Positions 44,964 to 53,643 of a stretch of DNA of 64,000 bases are shown in pieces. A program made the position numbers and the translations under genes. The stretch's first letter is position 1; each line of letters opens with the position of its first letter. The DNA is taken from positions 186,001 through 250,000 of the forward strand of contig CAXBNJ010000004.1 of assembly GCA_963977125.1 (NCBI GenBank). Direction: 5' to 3'. The stretch is from UBA2705 sp963977125 (lineage in GTDB: Bacteria; Pseudomonadota; Alphaproteobacteria; Micavibrionales; Micavibrionaceae). Under the pieces are notes generated by a model, which was given only the letters and a program-made list of their open reading frames with translations, had not been told where the DNA came from and did no database searches.

Positions 44964-45458
44964 ATGACCAAATACATAAAATCTTTCTTGTTATCTTATT
45001 TTGCGATTTTTTTAATGGCTCTCCCCGCCCATGCGCAAGCGCAAAACACCTTGGTGTTCGCTATGGGGGCCTATGATATTTTAGATGATGAGGGTTCTTT
45101 GGCCTTAGACATTGAATACAGATTAACAAAGCCCGCTTTTTTAGGCATTAAACCCTTCATCGGTGCGACACTGACCACAGATAAGGCCGCCTATAGCTTT
45201 GGCGGCCTATACAAAGATTTCAAAATAACAGAAAAGCTTTTCCTAACGCCATCCTTAGCTGCGGGATTTTATGCCAATGGCCAAGGGCCTGACCTTGATT
45301 CACTCATTCAGTTCAGACCCATGGTGGACATAGGCTATCGCCTCAACAAAGAAACAAAGATCTCTTTGGGCTTTAGCCATATTTCAAATGGCGGTTTAAG
45401 CAGCAGTAACCCCGGCAGCGAAGCCCTAATGATACATTATCACCGCGCGTGGCCGTGA
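44964..45458 (+). CDS. PagL-type lipid A 3-O-deacylase
   Basis: A 164-residue outer-membrane beta-barrel enzyme with a signal peptide (cleavage near A-Q-A-Q-N, about residue 28). PagL removes the 3-O acyl chain from lipid A, which lowers its endotoxic activity and adjusts the outer leaflet. The catalytic triad is well placed: His139, Ser141 and Glu153 in S-H-I-S-N-G-G-L ... G-S-E-A-L, with the same spacing (+2, +12) as the characterised Pseudomonas enzyme. The size also fits. It overlaps the convergent 45440 gene by 19 bases. Confidence 0.88.
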   Translation: MTKYIKSFLLSYFAIFLMALPAHAQAQNTLVFAMGAYDILDDEGSLALDIEYRLTKPAFLGIKPFIGATLTTDKAAYSFGGLYKDFKITEKLFLTPSLAAGFYANGQGPDLDSLIQFRPMVDIGYRLNKETKISLGFSHISNGGLSSSNPGSEALMIHYHRAWP

Positions 45459-46594
45459 AGCTCCATACTCTCAACCATAATTTTAAAGCTGCGTTGATTT
45501 TTAGCCCAAGTCACAAAGTCAATTTCACGACTAACTGTATTCATAAATACGTAGCCATCGTAAACATTTGATTCAAGCAGCGCCATCCAAATCTCATAGC
45601 CTGTTTCAGATTCCGTACCGGGTTTAAGTGCTTTGAAAATATCAACGCGCCCTGCGCTAATCGATTCGTCGTAAGTTTGCCCTTCCAAAGTCTCTATGTG
45701 TGCGCCCAGATCAAAACTAACAATATCTGTGTATTTTTCTTTATAGAGTTTTAAATTCTCCTCACGCGTGCCGCCCGCATGACTGGCAAGAAAAAACGCG
45801 TCTAAGCGGCCATCATATTCCCCGCGTTGATTTCTTGACGTGGCCACCGCTGATAACTCATCAACAACCGTTAATTTAGGGCGCCTAACCTGCCAAGAGC
45901 CTGGATAGTTAAACTTAACAATATCAAGAATTGAGAACTCTTTGCGTGGCTCAATGGTTCTGTCATTTGCATATTCTAATGTAAATGTAGAGGCCGACCA
46001 CACGGCCTCATCACGCTGCTCACCCCAAAAAGGATCTGGTACGCTATATTCAGCAATAACAACAAGGTCGCCACTAAGCATAGCAACGGAACGCATAACA
46101 AAGGTGGCTTCGACGTCAATGCGAATGGCTTCCGCTTCAACGCGGCGACCATCCGCCCACTCTTTAAGTGCTGTGACCGAATACCCTTTTGTGCCCATAT
46201 AAGTAAAGTACCAATGCATGAGATCCATTTCACGATCCATCTTTAAGACCTTAACCTCAAAACTGCTACGCGCATACATATTAGGCGGGCCAATATAATG
46301 CGAAATCAACGTTTCCACTTTTGTTGAGAAATCAGTTTTCTTCGCTTCCCCCATTTGGTCTGTCCATGTTTTAGGCAGACGAAAGCTATGCTTTAACAAA
46401 GCCTCATCTTTCAATTCACGTGTATATTGCGCGGAAAGCTCCATATAGGTTTCTTTGGGCATTTCTATGCTCATGTTAAGCTCTGAGAATGGCAAGCTTA
46501 GCTTTTGTGCCTGTGCAGGCACAGCAAACGCAGCAAAACTCAGCGCCATAATTGCGGCGCTAATCATGACTAGAAAGCGGTTCGTTTTAAGCAT
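45440..46594 (-). CDS. Secreted protein with two similar halves, unknown
   Basis: A 384-residue protein with a signal peptide (cleavage near V-P-A-Q-A-Q, about residue 30). The mature chain looks like two related alpha/beta domains. Each has a hydrophobic core around a P-x-x-W motif (R-L-P-K-T-W-T, then N-Y-P-G-S-W-Q-V) and ends in a beta strand followed by a W-x-x(2-4) F/S-F-x(2-4)-M/L-E motif. This is reminiscent of PsbP/Mog1-like domains but is only a visual impression. ATG 46594 was chosen over a distant upstream start because it yields a proper signal peptide. Function unknown. Confidence 0.7.
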   Translation of the reverse strand: MLKTNRFLVMISAAIMALSFAAFAVPAQAQKLSLPFSELNMSIEMPKETYMELSAQYTRELKDEALLKHSFRLPKTWTDQMGEAKKTDFSTKVETLISHYIGPPNMYARSSFEVKVLKMDREMDLMHWYFTYMGTKGYSVTALKEWADGRRVEAEAIRIDVEATFVMRSVAMLSGDLVVIAEYSVPDPFWGEQRDEAVWSASTFTLEYANDRTIEPRKEFSILDIVKFNYPGSWQVRRPKLTVVDELSAVATSRNQRGEYDGRLDAFFLASHAGGTREENLKLYKEKYTDIVSFDLGAHIETLEGQTYDESISAGRVDIFKALKPGTESETGYEIWMALLESNVYDGYVFMNTVSREIDFVTWAKNQRSFKIMVESMELHGHAR

Positions 46595-46658
46595 ATTTAA
46601 AAATCCTAAATGTTTTATAATTCCAGTTTTACTCAGCCGCATTTAACCAACAGTCCAT

Positions 46659-47120
46659 TCATCCTCTCTGGGCCTCTGAAGCAATCCGTTGGCATAATGT
46701 CTTATCTGGCTTTCCCTGAGAATCTAAAGCCACAAATGTAAATATACCTTCTGCTACGTTAAAAAACTCTTTATTTTCAGAAATATGCCACACATTAACA
46801 TCAACAGCTATGGATGAACGACCTGTTTTAACCAGATCTGTGTAAAGCTGAACCTCTTGCCCTATGATTAGCGGCTGATGAAAACGGATCTTGTCAGCAG
46901 ATACAGTAACGATCCTTTGTTGTGCAATGCTGTAAGCAAGGGCAGCCCCCGCCAGATCCATTTGTGCGAGCACCCAGCCGCCAAACATACTACCGCCCGG
47001 ATTAGCATCACGCTCAACAGCTATCGTTTGCATAGCCAATTGCCCTCGAGGGCCACTAAGGTCACTTTTTTGAGCTTTTGAAACAGAATTGCTCAGATCG
47101 TTATGCTTATTCTTAGACAA
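46659..47120 (-). CDS. yciA: Acyl-CoA thioesterase, YciA type
   Basis: A 153-residue hotdog-fold thioesterase that releases free CoA from acyl-CoAs. The signature N-P-G-G-S-M-F-G-G-W-V-L-A-Q-M-D carries the catalytic Asn/Asp pair. A-D-K-I-R-F-H-Q-P-L and V-D-V-N-V-W-H-I-S follow. The start is TTG at 47120, supported by a nearby GAGAG. No ATG is in frame before the conserved region. The next gene downstream is the unknown secreted protein. Confidence 0.88.
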   Translation of the reverse strand: MSKNKHNDLSNSVSKAQKSDLSGPRGQLAMQTIAVERDANPGGSMFGGWVLAQMDLAGAALAYSIAQQRIVTVSADKIRFHQPLIIGQEVQLYTDLVKTGRSSIAVDVNVWHISENKEFFNVAEGIFTFVALDSQGKPDKTLCQRIASEAQRG

Positions 47121-47275
47121 GGCTACACTCTCTTTATTTTATACTTTATTTTATAATAGCTGTTCATGACTGCGCGTATTTACTCGGCTGGGGCTTGTAC
47201 TCCCCCATGATTATACGCTAAAGTCAGCGCTATTCAAACCATACCCTGAAACGGGCGATTACGGAATAGTATTAA

Positions 47276-49306
47276 ATGAGCGATCTATTTACACAAGAAA
47301 AAGAAGATGCGTCCAACGAATATAGCGCATCATCCATTGAAGTTCTAGAAGGCCTTGAGCCTGTAAGGCGCCGCCCCGGCATGTATATTGGCGGCACGGA
47401 TGAACGCGCTTTGCACCATTTGGTTGGCGAAATCCTTGATAACTCTATGGATGAAGCGGTGGCTGGTCACGCCACACGTATTGAAATAACTCTGCTTGAA
47501 GATAACAGCGTTGTTATCAGCGATAATGGGCGCGGCATTCCCGTTGACCCTCACCCTAAATTCAAAGACCAATCCGCCCTCGAAGTCATTATGACCACAT
47601 TGCACTCTGGTGGTAAATTCTCAGACAAAGCCTACCAAACCTCTGGCGGCTTGCATGGCGTTGGTATATCGGTCGTGAATGCTTTATCTGATTGGATGTG
47701 GGTCGAAGTTGCCCGTAACAAAACCCTCTACAAACAAAGCTTCTCACGGGGGCTCGTCCAAAGCCCTCTCGAAGATCTCGGTCAAGTAAGCAACCGTCGC
47801 GGTACAACAATACGCTTTCACCCTGACCCAGAAATATTTGGCGAATCAGCGCGGTTCAAACCTGGCTGGATGTTCAAAATGGCGCGTTCAAAAGCCTATT
47901 TATTTCGTGGCGTTGAAATCCGTTGGAAGTGTGATGAAAGCCTTTTAGCTGAAGATTCCCCGACCCCGGCTGAAAAAGTCTTTAAGTTCCCTAACGGCCT
48001 TTTGGATTATCTTAACGCTGTCGTCGGCAAGAAAGAAACCGTAACGCCAGAACCTTTTCACGGCATAGCTGAATTTGGACACGTGCCGGGTAAAATTGAA
48101 TTTGCGATGACATGGCCTGAATATGGCGAAGGCTTCTCACAGACTTACTGTAATACCGTACCAACACCACAAGGCGGCACACATGAATCAGGTATGCGCA
48201 CCGCATTACTGCGTGGTATTCGTGGCTATGGTGAAATGACAGGCAATAAAAAAGCCCTTTTGATTACAACAGAAGATATTTTAAACGGCGCAGCTATTGT
48301 GCTTTCAGCCTTTATTTCCGACCCACAATTTCAAGGCCAAACCAAAGAGAAACTGGTTTCCGCTGAAGCAAGTAAATTGGTCGATAACGCCTTGCGTGAT
48401 TTATTTGATCACTGGCTAACGGGCAATCCCGATGCAGCCAATAAACTTATGGCTTCCTTAATTGATAAAGCTGAAGAACGGCTACGTAAAAAAGACAGCA
48501 AAGCGCTAACGCGTAAATCAGCAACCCGCAAATTACGTTTACCGGGCAAGCTTTCTGATTGCTCTATCAATCACGCGGAAAACACTGAAATATTCATAGT
48601 CGAAGGTGATTCAGCGGGTGGTTCGGCCAAACAAGGCCGTGACCGTAAAACGCAAGCAATCCTACCTTTGCGTGGTAAAATCCTCAATGTGGCCAGCGCG
48701 ACTAATGATAAAATTCGCAATAACCTTGAGATACAAGACTTAATGCTCGCGCTTGGCACCTCAATGGGTAAAGAATTTAACCTTGATGATCTACGCTATG
48801 AACGCATCATCATCATGACCGATGCGGATGTTGATGGCGCGCATATCGCCGCCCTGCTTGTGACCTTCTTTTACTTAAAAATGCGCCCAATGATCGAACA
48901 TGGCCATTTATATCTTGCATTACCTCCACTCTACAGGCTGGCTTCAGGTAATATTTCAGCCTATGCGCGCGATGATGAACATCGCGAAGAGCTTATGAAC
49001 ACGATCTTTAAAGGTAAAAAGAAAGTCGATGTCAGCCGCTTTAAAGGTTTGGGTGAAATGCCTGCGCGTCAGCTTAAAGAAACAACTATGAATCCAGATT
49101 CTCGCACTCTTTTGCGTGTCACTCTGCCTGATTTAGAAGCCAAGCTTGGTATTATCGACGAAGATGAAAATTCAGATGATATCGAGATCGTTGATAAATT
49201 TGCTGCGATCGACCAATTGGTTGATGAACTTATGGGCAAAAATCCAGATGCACGCTTTAGATTCATTCAAGATAATGCTGAATTTGCAGAGAATATTGAT
49301 ATCTAA
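47276..49306 (+). CDS. parE: DNA topoisomerase IV subunit B
   Basis: ATPase subunit of topoisomerase IV, which decatenates daughter chromosomes. The GHKL ATPase domain has the conserved E-I-L-D-N-S-M-D-E-A near residue 55 and N-G-R-G-I-P. The TOPRIM motifs are E-G-D-S-A-G-G-S-A and D-A-D-V-D-G-A-H-I. At 676 residues with Q-A-I-L-P-L-R-G-K-I-L-N-V and without GyrB's long C-terminal insertion, ParE fits better than GyrB. The partner parC is not in the window. Confidence 0.93.
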   Translation: MSDLFTQEKEDASNEYSASSIEVLEGLEPVRRRPGMYIGGTDERALHHLVGEILDNSMDEAVAGHATRIEITLLEDNSVVISDNGRGIPVDPHPKFKDQSALEVIMTTLHSGGKFSDKAYQTSGGLHGVGISVVNALSDWMWVEVARNKTLYKQSFSRGLVQSPLEDLGQVSNRRGTTIRFHPDPEIFGESARFKPGWMFKMARSKAYLFRGVEIRWKCDESLLAEDSPTPAEKVFKFPNGLLDYLNAVVGKKETVTPEPFHGIAEFGHVPGKIEFAMTWPEYGEGFSQTYCNTVPTPQGGTHESGMRTALLRGIRGYGEMTGNKKALLITTEDILNGAAIVLSAFISDPQFQGQTKEKLVSAEASKLVDNALRDLFDHWLTGNPDAANKLMASLIDKAEERLRKKDSKALTRKSATRKLRLPGKLSDCSINHAENTEIFIVEGDSAGGSAKQGRDRKTQAILPLRGKILNVASATNDKIRNNLEIQDLMLALGTSMGKEFNLDDLRYERIIIMTDADVDGAHIAALLVTFFYLKMRPMIEHGHLYLALPPLYRLASGNISAYARDDEHREELMNTIFKGKKKVDVSRFKGLGEMPARQLKETTMNPDSRTLLRVTLPDLEAKLGIIDEDENSDDIEIVDKFAAIDQLVDELMGKNPDARFRFIQDNAEFAENIDI

Positions 49307-49338
49307 ACATAATTATTATTAGGGGTCAGAAGACACAA

Positions 49339-51141
49339 ATGAAACAGCTCGGACTTCTATTTGGCTTTATATTTATAATTATGGGCAGCGCTTATGTGTT
49401 TGCGCTGCCACCCCTCGTACAAATCATTATCAAGGCCGAACTGGCTAAGAACAACATGAATATTGTCCAAATTGGCGATATCGATGTCGGGATGTCATCA
49501 ATCACACTCAAAGACATTGAACTAACTCATAATGCGGTTGACCTATCGATTGAGACATTCACAATAAAAAAACAGCCCGTCATATTACTCATTACAAGAA
49601 CAGCCGCCTCGATTGAAGTTTCAGGCTCATCAGTCTTTATTGATACAACGTCAGCCCCTTCACAGAGCAAAGCCCTTACCGCACTTCTGCAAGAACCACA
49701 TAAATTCACAGATAAACTGCTCAATACGACTATTTTAAACCTCCATAAAATAGCGCCGACCATATCCATTAAAAACATAAAATTTGATATTTTTACCGAT
49801 ACTGGCCTAATCACCATTAAGGGCGATAGCTTTATTCAAGACAATGAGATCCTTGCCAATTTTGCCGCCGCGCAAAAGCAGCTTACTTTTAACGCAGAGA
49901 TCAACGGAACAATAGGTACTGGCCTGTCCCTTGAAGCAAAGATAGAGAATTTAAATTTAAACTTAGAGAAAATCAGCATAAAGCGTGGCAAAGCCAACGC
50001 CCAATATAAAACGCCTAACAATAGACAATTAGGCCGCTTCGAAAGCATCCTTAATGCCGGACTGCTCAAAATAAACAATTTCCCACTCAATGCAGTAAAG
50101 GTCAAAACACAAGCCTTTAGCAATGAGCATAAAATATATCTAATCGCTCAGCACAGCGCTGAAAGCACCGATAAAATTGAATACTGGTATAATATCAACG
50201 AAAATCAGCACAGCTCATATTTAGATGCTAAAAATTTAACGCCGACCGACAGCTTGAATTTTTATATTAAAAAAGGCAGTGAACTCCCTGATAAAAAAGA
50301 AAAAATACTCAGTAGGCTCTTTGCTCACCCGGCGGATATAACAGTCCAATACACACAGAATACTGATGCGGATACGTTTGACGTCTCGATCTATCCAAAG
50401 CAAAATGCACCTATTTTTAAAGCTAAAATAGTACAGAAAAATGGCAACACCTCCATTGGCATAGAACCGTATAACATGACAGATCAACAAGTCATGGCCA
50501 TCGCCCCACACTTCCTTGACGCTTATATTTATGAATTTAAGGGCGAGGCCTCTCTTTCTGGTTCCTTTGCTCTGCTCTTTGGTAGCAACGCCGTAAAGGC
50601 GGCCAACAACAATCAAGAGCCTTTATCCTTACGCCTTAAAGACGCGCACTTTAAAACCAAGAACCTATCTGCCAAAGATGTGAACGGTGCGGTCAAATTA
50701 ATACAAGACCCGCGCGTTACAAGCGTTATCACTTTCGGCGCGCTCCAAACAGAGGGCTTAACACTCAAAAATGGCCGCTTGAGCATCAGCCTTATAGATA
50801 TTGGCGAACAACATTGTAAAATATGGGAGCTCAGATCTAACCTTGGCACGGGCAGTATTCTTCTTAAATACCTCCCTGTAAAAAACCATTACATATTGAG
50901 TGGCCGTCGCGTCAACGCCACATCTATACCATATGGATTCTGGCCAATAACGCCGCAATTAAAAGGCCTTATTAACCTTAATGGTACGATTAAACCGCAG
51001 CACGATAAATTTTCTTTGAATATTGACTATAATATAATCAGCACCGCGCAAAACGCAAAGCTCGACAAAGAGGCCATAGACAAAACACACTCCGCCTATA
51101 ATTATTTGAAATATTTAGGTAGTACCCCAACACATGAATAA
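49339..51141 (+). CDS. YdbH-like AsmA-related envelope protein
   Basis: A 600-residue protein with an N-terminal membrane anchor (about 5-25) and a long beta-rich periplasmic part. The repeated short amphipathic strands and the C-terminal F-G-A-L-Q-T-E-G-L-T-L-K-N-G-R-L segment resemble YdbH, one of E. coli's AsmA-like bridges thought to carry phospholipid between membranes. E. coli YdbH is close to 880 residues, so this copy is shorter and its C-terminal end is reduced. The next gene encodes a YdbL homologue overlapping by 8 bases, which strengthens the assignment. Confidence in the exact family is moderate. Confidence 0.68.
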   Translation: MKQLGLLFGFIFIIMGSAYVFALPPLVQIIIKAELAKNNMNIVQIGDIDVGMSSITLKDIELTHNAVDLSIETFTIKKQPVILLITRTAASIEVSGSSVFIDTTSAPSQSKALTALLQEPHKFTDKLLNTTILNLHKIAPTISIKNIKFDIFTDTGLITIKGDSFIQDNEILANFAAAQKQLTFNAEINGTIGTGLSLEAKIENLNLNLEKISIKRGKANAQYKTPNNRQLGRFESILNAGLLKINNFPLNAVKVKTQAFSNEHKIYLIAQHSAESTDKIEYWYNINENQHSSYLDAKNLTPTDSLNFYIKKGSELPDKKEKILSRLFAHPADITVQYTQNTDADTFDVSIYPKQNAPIFKAKIVQKNGNTSIGIEPYNMTDQQVMAIAPHFLDAYIYEFKGEASLSGSFALLFGSNAVKAANNNQEPLSLRLKDAHFKTKNLSAKDVNGAVKLIQDPRVTSVITFGALQTEGLTLKNGRLSISLIDIGEQHCKIWELRSNLGTGSILLKYLPVKNHYILSGRRVNATSIPYGFWPITPQLKGLINLNGTIKPQHDKFSLNIDYNIISTAQNAKLDKEAIDKTHSAYNYLKYLGSTPTHE

Positions 51142-51562
51142 AGCAAAGCAAGCACAAAATACTCCGCTAAAATTAGCGACATTAATCGGATTAATGACCC
51201 TAACCCCGTTTGCATGTGCGAGCATAGCCCCGGCCCATGCTCAGCAATCTCAATCAGCGCCGATAAACACACAGCCGCAGCAGCAATATGCCCCGCTGAC
51301 CAAAGAAGCCGCCAAACAATATGGCTTAATTGGTGAGCTGCCCAATGGCTTAGTCGGCGCGGTCGTGAAAACGCCCCACCCTCCAGAATTAACTGAACTG
51401 ATTAACCATATTAATAAAGGGCGGATGATTGCTTACAAAGCCGCCGCACAGAAAAGCCATATGCCCTTAGGCTATGTTCAGCTTAAAGCTGGCGACCGCC
51501 TATTTCAAATGGTTGGCCCTGGGCATTATTACCACAAAGGTGGTAAGTGGCGCATGCGCTAA
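51134..51562 (+). CDS. YdbL-like DUF1318 protein
   Basis: A 142-residue protein with an N-terminal hydrophobic signal (about 12-37, ending A-H-A-Q). The mature part matches YdbL/DUF1318: G-L-I-G-E-L-P-N-G, I-N-H-I-N-K-G-R-M-I-A-Y-K-A-A-A, then A-G-D-R-L-F-Q and a final G-G-K-W. YdbL functions with YdbH and the small lipoprotein YnbE in E. coli. The first codons overlap the end of the YdbH-like gene, indicating translational coupling. No YnbE is encoded between or beside the two genes. Confidence 0.82.
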   Translation: MNKAKQAQNTPLKLATLIGLMTLTPFACASIAPAHAQQSQSAPINTQPQQQYAPLTKEAAKQYGLIGELPNGLVGAVVKTPHPPELTELINHINKGRMIAYKAAAQKSHMPLGYVQLKAGDRLFQMVGPGHYYHKGGKWRMR

Positions 51563-51623
51563 GCCCATCATGTCGGGCCAATCTATAGAAATAATTGATT
51601 TATTTATTTTGCTTGAGCTGCGT

Positions 51624-53531
51624 TTACTTATCGGTGAACCATAAGCCGTTTAAGCCAAAGTAATAATGCGCGATAAAGATATAGGTGACCCACAAAATCA
51701 AAATGAGTGGTACACCGGCCTTCATAAAATCACTAAAGCGATAATGCCCGGGCCCCATAACCAGTAAGTTGGTTTGATATCCAATGGGCGAGGCAAAAGA
51801 ACAATTCGCAGCAAAAATGACGGTAATGGCAAAAGTAATAGGATCAATCCCCATTTCAGTCGCCAGATTAAGCGCAATCGGCGTAAACAAGATCGCACAG
51901 GCATTATTCGTCAGAATATTGGTGGTCAGCGCCACCAGTAAGAATAAGACCAGCGCCAAAGCCAGCGGGCTTTCAACGAAAGGTAATTCAAGGATTCTTT
52001 CCGCAATAAAATTTGCCCCATTGGTTATTTTCAAAGACGCACCAAGCGCCAACATAGAGCCCACAAGCAAGAAGATCTTACGATCTACAGCACGCGTCGC
52101 TTGGCGTACATTTAAACAGCCTGTGGCAATCATCGCCACCGCACCTGAAATGGCCGCCACAGGAATGCTCATTACGCCGCTCGCCGCCATAGCAATCACA
52201 AATAAGAAGACCACAGCAGCCACTGGCGCTTTTTTAACTTTAGCTAAGTCCTGTTTTGACCCAGAAAGCACAATCATATCTTGATTATGACGCAAGTCTT
52301 CAATGGCTGTACCACTGCCGCAAACCAACAGAACATCGCCCGCTTCAAGGCGAATACGACCCAAACGACGACGAACAACCCGCGCGCGACGCTGAATACC
52401 CAGAATAATGGTCTTAAATTGACGGTGAAAGCCGATTTGCTCTAAAGACATATCAATTAACCGCGAGCTTGGCGCGATCATCACTTCAGCCAATGTACGC
52501 GATTGTGCTTGCTCTTTTTCTTCAAGTTCGCGCGGTGAATCCTCACCTTCATCACCTTGATTAAACTTGGTCAACACATCCGATTCATCTGCTGATAATA
52601 AATAGCCTGGATGTTTAGATAGAATTTGCGCCAAAGAATCACGCGTAGCAGCCACAATAAGAATATCATTGGCTTCTATTTCATAGCCTTCAAAAGGCGG
52701 CAAAATAAGCTGACCGGCGCGCTGAATAAGGCGTACGCTTAAATTCGGCAATTGTGGGAACTTGCCTTCTTCACATTGCATACCAACCAAAGTACTGGCT
52801 GGGTCAACGTCAAATTCGGCAATAAATTCTTTTTCATTACCGACGAAATCCTGTGTCATAGAGCGTCTATCTGGCATAATTTGCGGCAAAACAAAAACCA
52901 CATAAACAAAACCAACGGCCGCCAACACCATGCCCGGAATAGTAAAGTCCCAAAAACCAAGAGGGTCATAGCCAAGCTCTTCCATGGCTGAAGACACAAG
53001 CAAGTTGGTTGATGAACCAACCAACGTCATCATACCACCAAGAATAGCAGCATAACTAAGCGGGATCATTATCCGGCTTTCAGATATGCCTACTTGCGCC
53101 GTTAATACCTGAATTATAGGAATGGCTAAGATAACCAAAGGCGTATTGTTCATAAAAGCACTAATAGTCAATACAAATACGAGAATTGAGATAATGGAAA
53201 CCCAAGCGAGAATAGGGTTTGACGTTTGAAATAAGCGCGATATAGGCCGCAATGCATCCGTTTGAATGACCGCCTGCCCCATAACGAGCAAAGCCAATAC
53301 CGCGACAAGTGACGGATTCGCAAAGCCCGAAAGCAATGTCATTGAATCAAGCTGGTTACTGCCTTGTGCATCCAAAAGCGGGAAGAACTGACCAAATAAT
53401 AATAAAGACGTTATGATTAACCCACTGGTCACTTCCAAAGGCCATTTATCGCGCGCAAAAGCAACCACGGCAAAAAACGTCAAGCCGAGCGCAAACCACA
53501 TATGAAAGCTAGGGTCTAAATAAAATTCCAA
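51624..53531 (-). CDS. SLC13/DASS-type anion permease with two RCK_C domains
   Basis: A 635-residue transporter. Ten or more hydrophobic helices flank a central cytoplasmic part (about 210-400) with two TrkA-C/RCK_C domains (first S-T-L-V-G-M-Q-C, second L-I-D-M-S-L-E-Q-I-G). The two hairpin motifs carry S-S-T-N-L-L-V and Y-Q-T-N-L-L-V, the Ser/Asn-Thr pattern of sodium-coupled dicarboxylate/sulfate carriers. The substrate (sulfate, dicarboxylate or similar) cannot be told from sequence. The start is TTG at 53531 behind a strong GGAGG that lies within competing hairpins. Confidence 0.85.
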   Translation of the reverse strand: MEFYLDPSFHMWFALGLTFFAVVAFARDKWPLEVTSGLIITSLLLFGQFFPLLDAQGSNQLDSMTLLSGFANPSLVAVLALLVMGQAVIQTDALRPISRLFQTSNPILAWVSIISILVFVLTISAFMNNTPLVILAIPIIQVLTAQVGISESRIMIPLSYAAILGGMMTLVGSSTNLLVSSAMEELGYDPLGFWDFTIPGMVLAAVGFVYVVFVLPQIMPDRRSMTQDFVGNEKEFIAEFDVDPASTLVGMQCEEGKFPQLPNLSVRLIQRAGQLILPPFEGYEIEANDILIVAATRDSLAQILSKHPGYLLSADESDVLTKFNQGDEGEDSPRELEEKEQAQSRTLAEVMIAPSSRLIDMSLEQIGFHRQFKTIILGIQRRARVVRRRLGRIRLEAGDVLLVCGSGTAIEDLRHNQDMIVLSGSKQDLAKVKKAPVAAVVFLFVIAMAASGVMSIPVAAISGAVAMIATGCLNVRQATRAVDRKIFLLVGSMLALGASLKITNGANFIAERILELPFVESPLALALVLFLLVALTTNILTNNACAILFTPIALNLATEMGIDPITFAITVIFAANCSFASPIGYQTNLLVMGPGHYRFSDFMKAGVPLILILWVTYIFIAHYYFGLNGLWFTDK

Positions 53532-53532
53532 T

Positions 53533-53550
53533 AGGAGCCCCTCCTCGGGG
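53533..53550 (-). promoter_or_regulatory. Ribosome-binding site within two competing hairpins
   Basis: On the minus strand the AGGAGG of the permease gene can pair in two exclusive ways: AGGAG/CTCCT with a GGG loop (53533-53545), or CCCC/GGGG around GAGGA (53538-53550). The start codon (TTG) follows at once. Either fold would hide part of the ribosome-binding site. Regulation is inference. Confidence 0.35.
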
Positions 53551-53643
53551 TCTTTGTTTTCTCAATTATTTCACAAATTATTTTACAAGCGCTAATAACT
53601 AGCTGATTTTATAAGAATTAACAACTACAAAGCCACTTTATGC

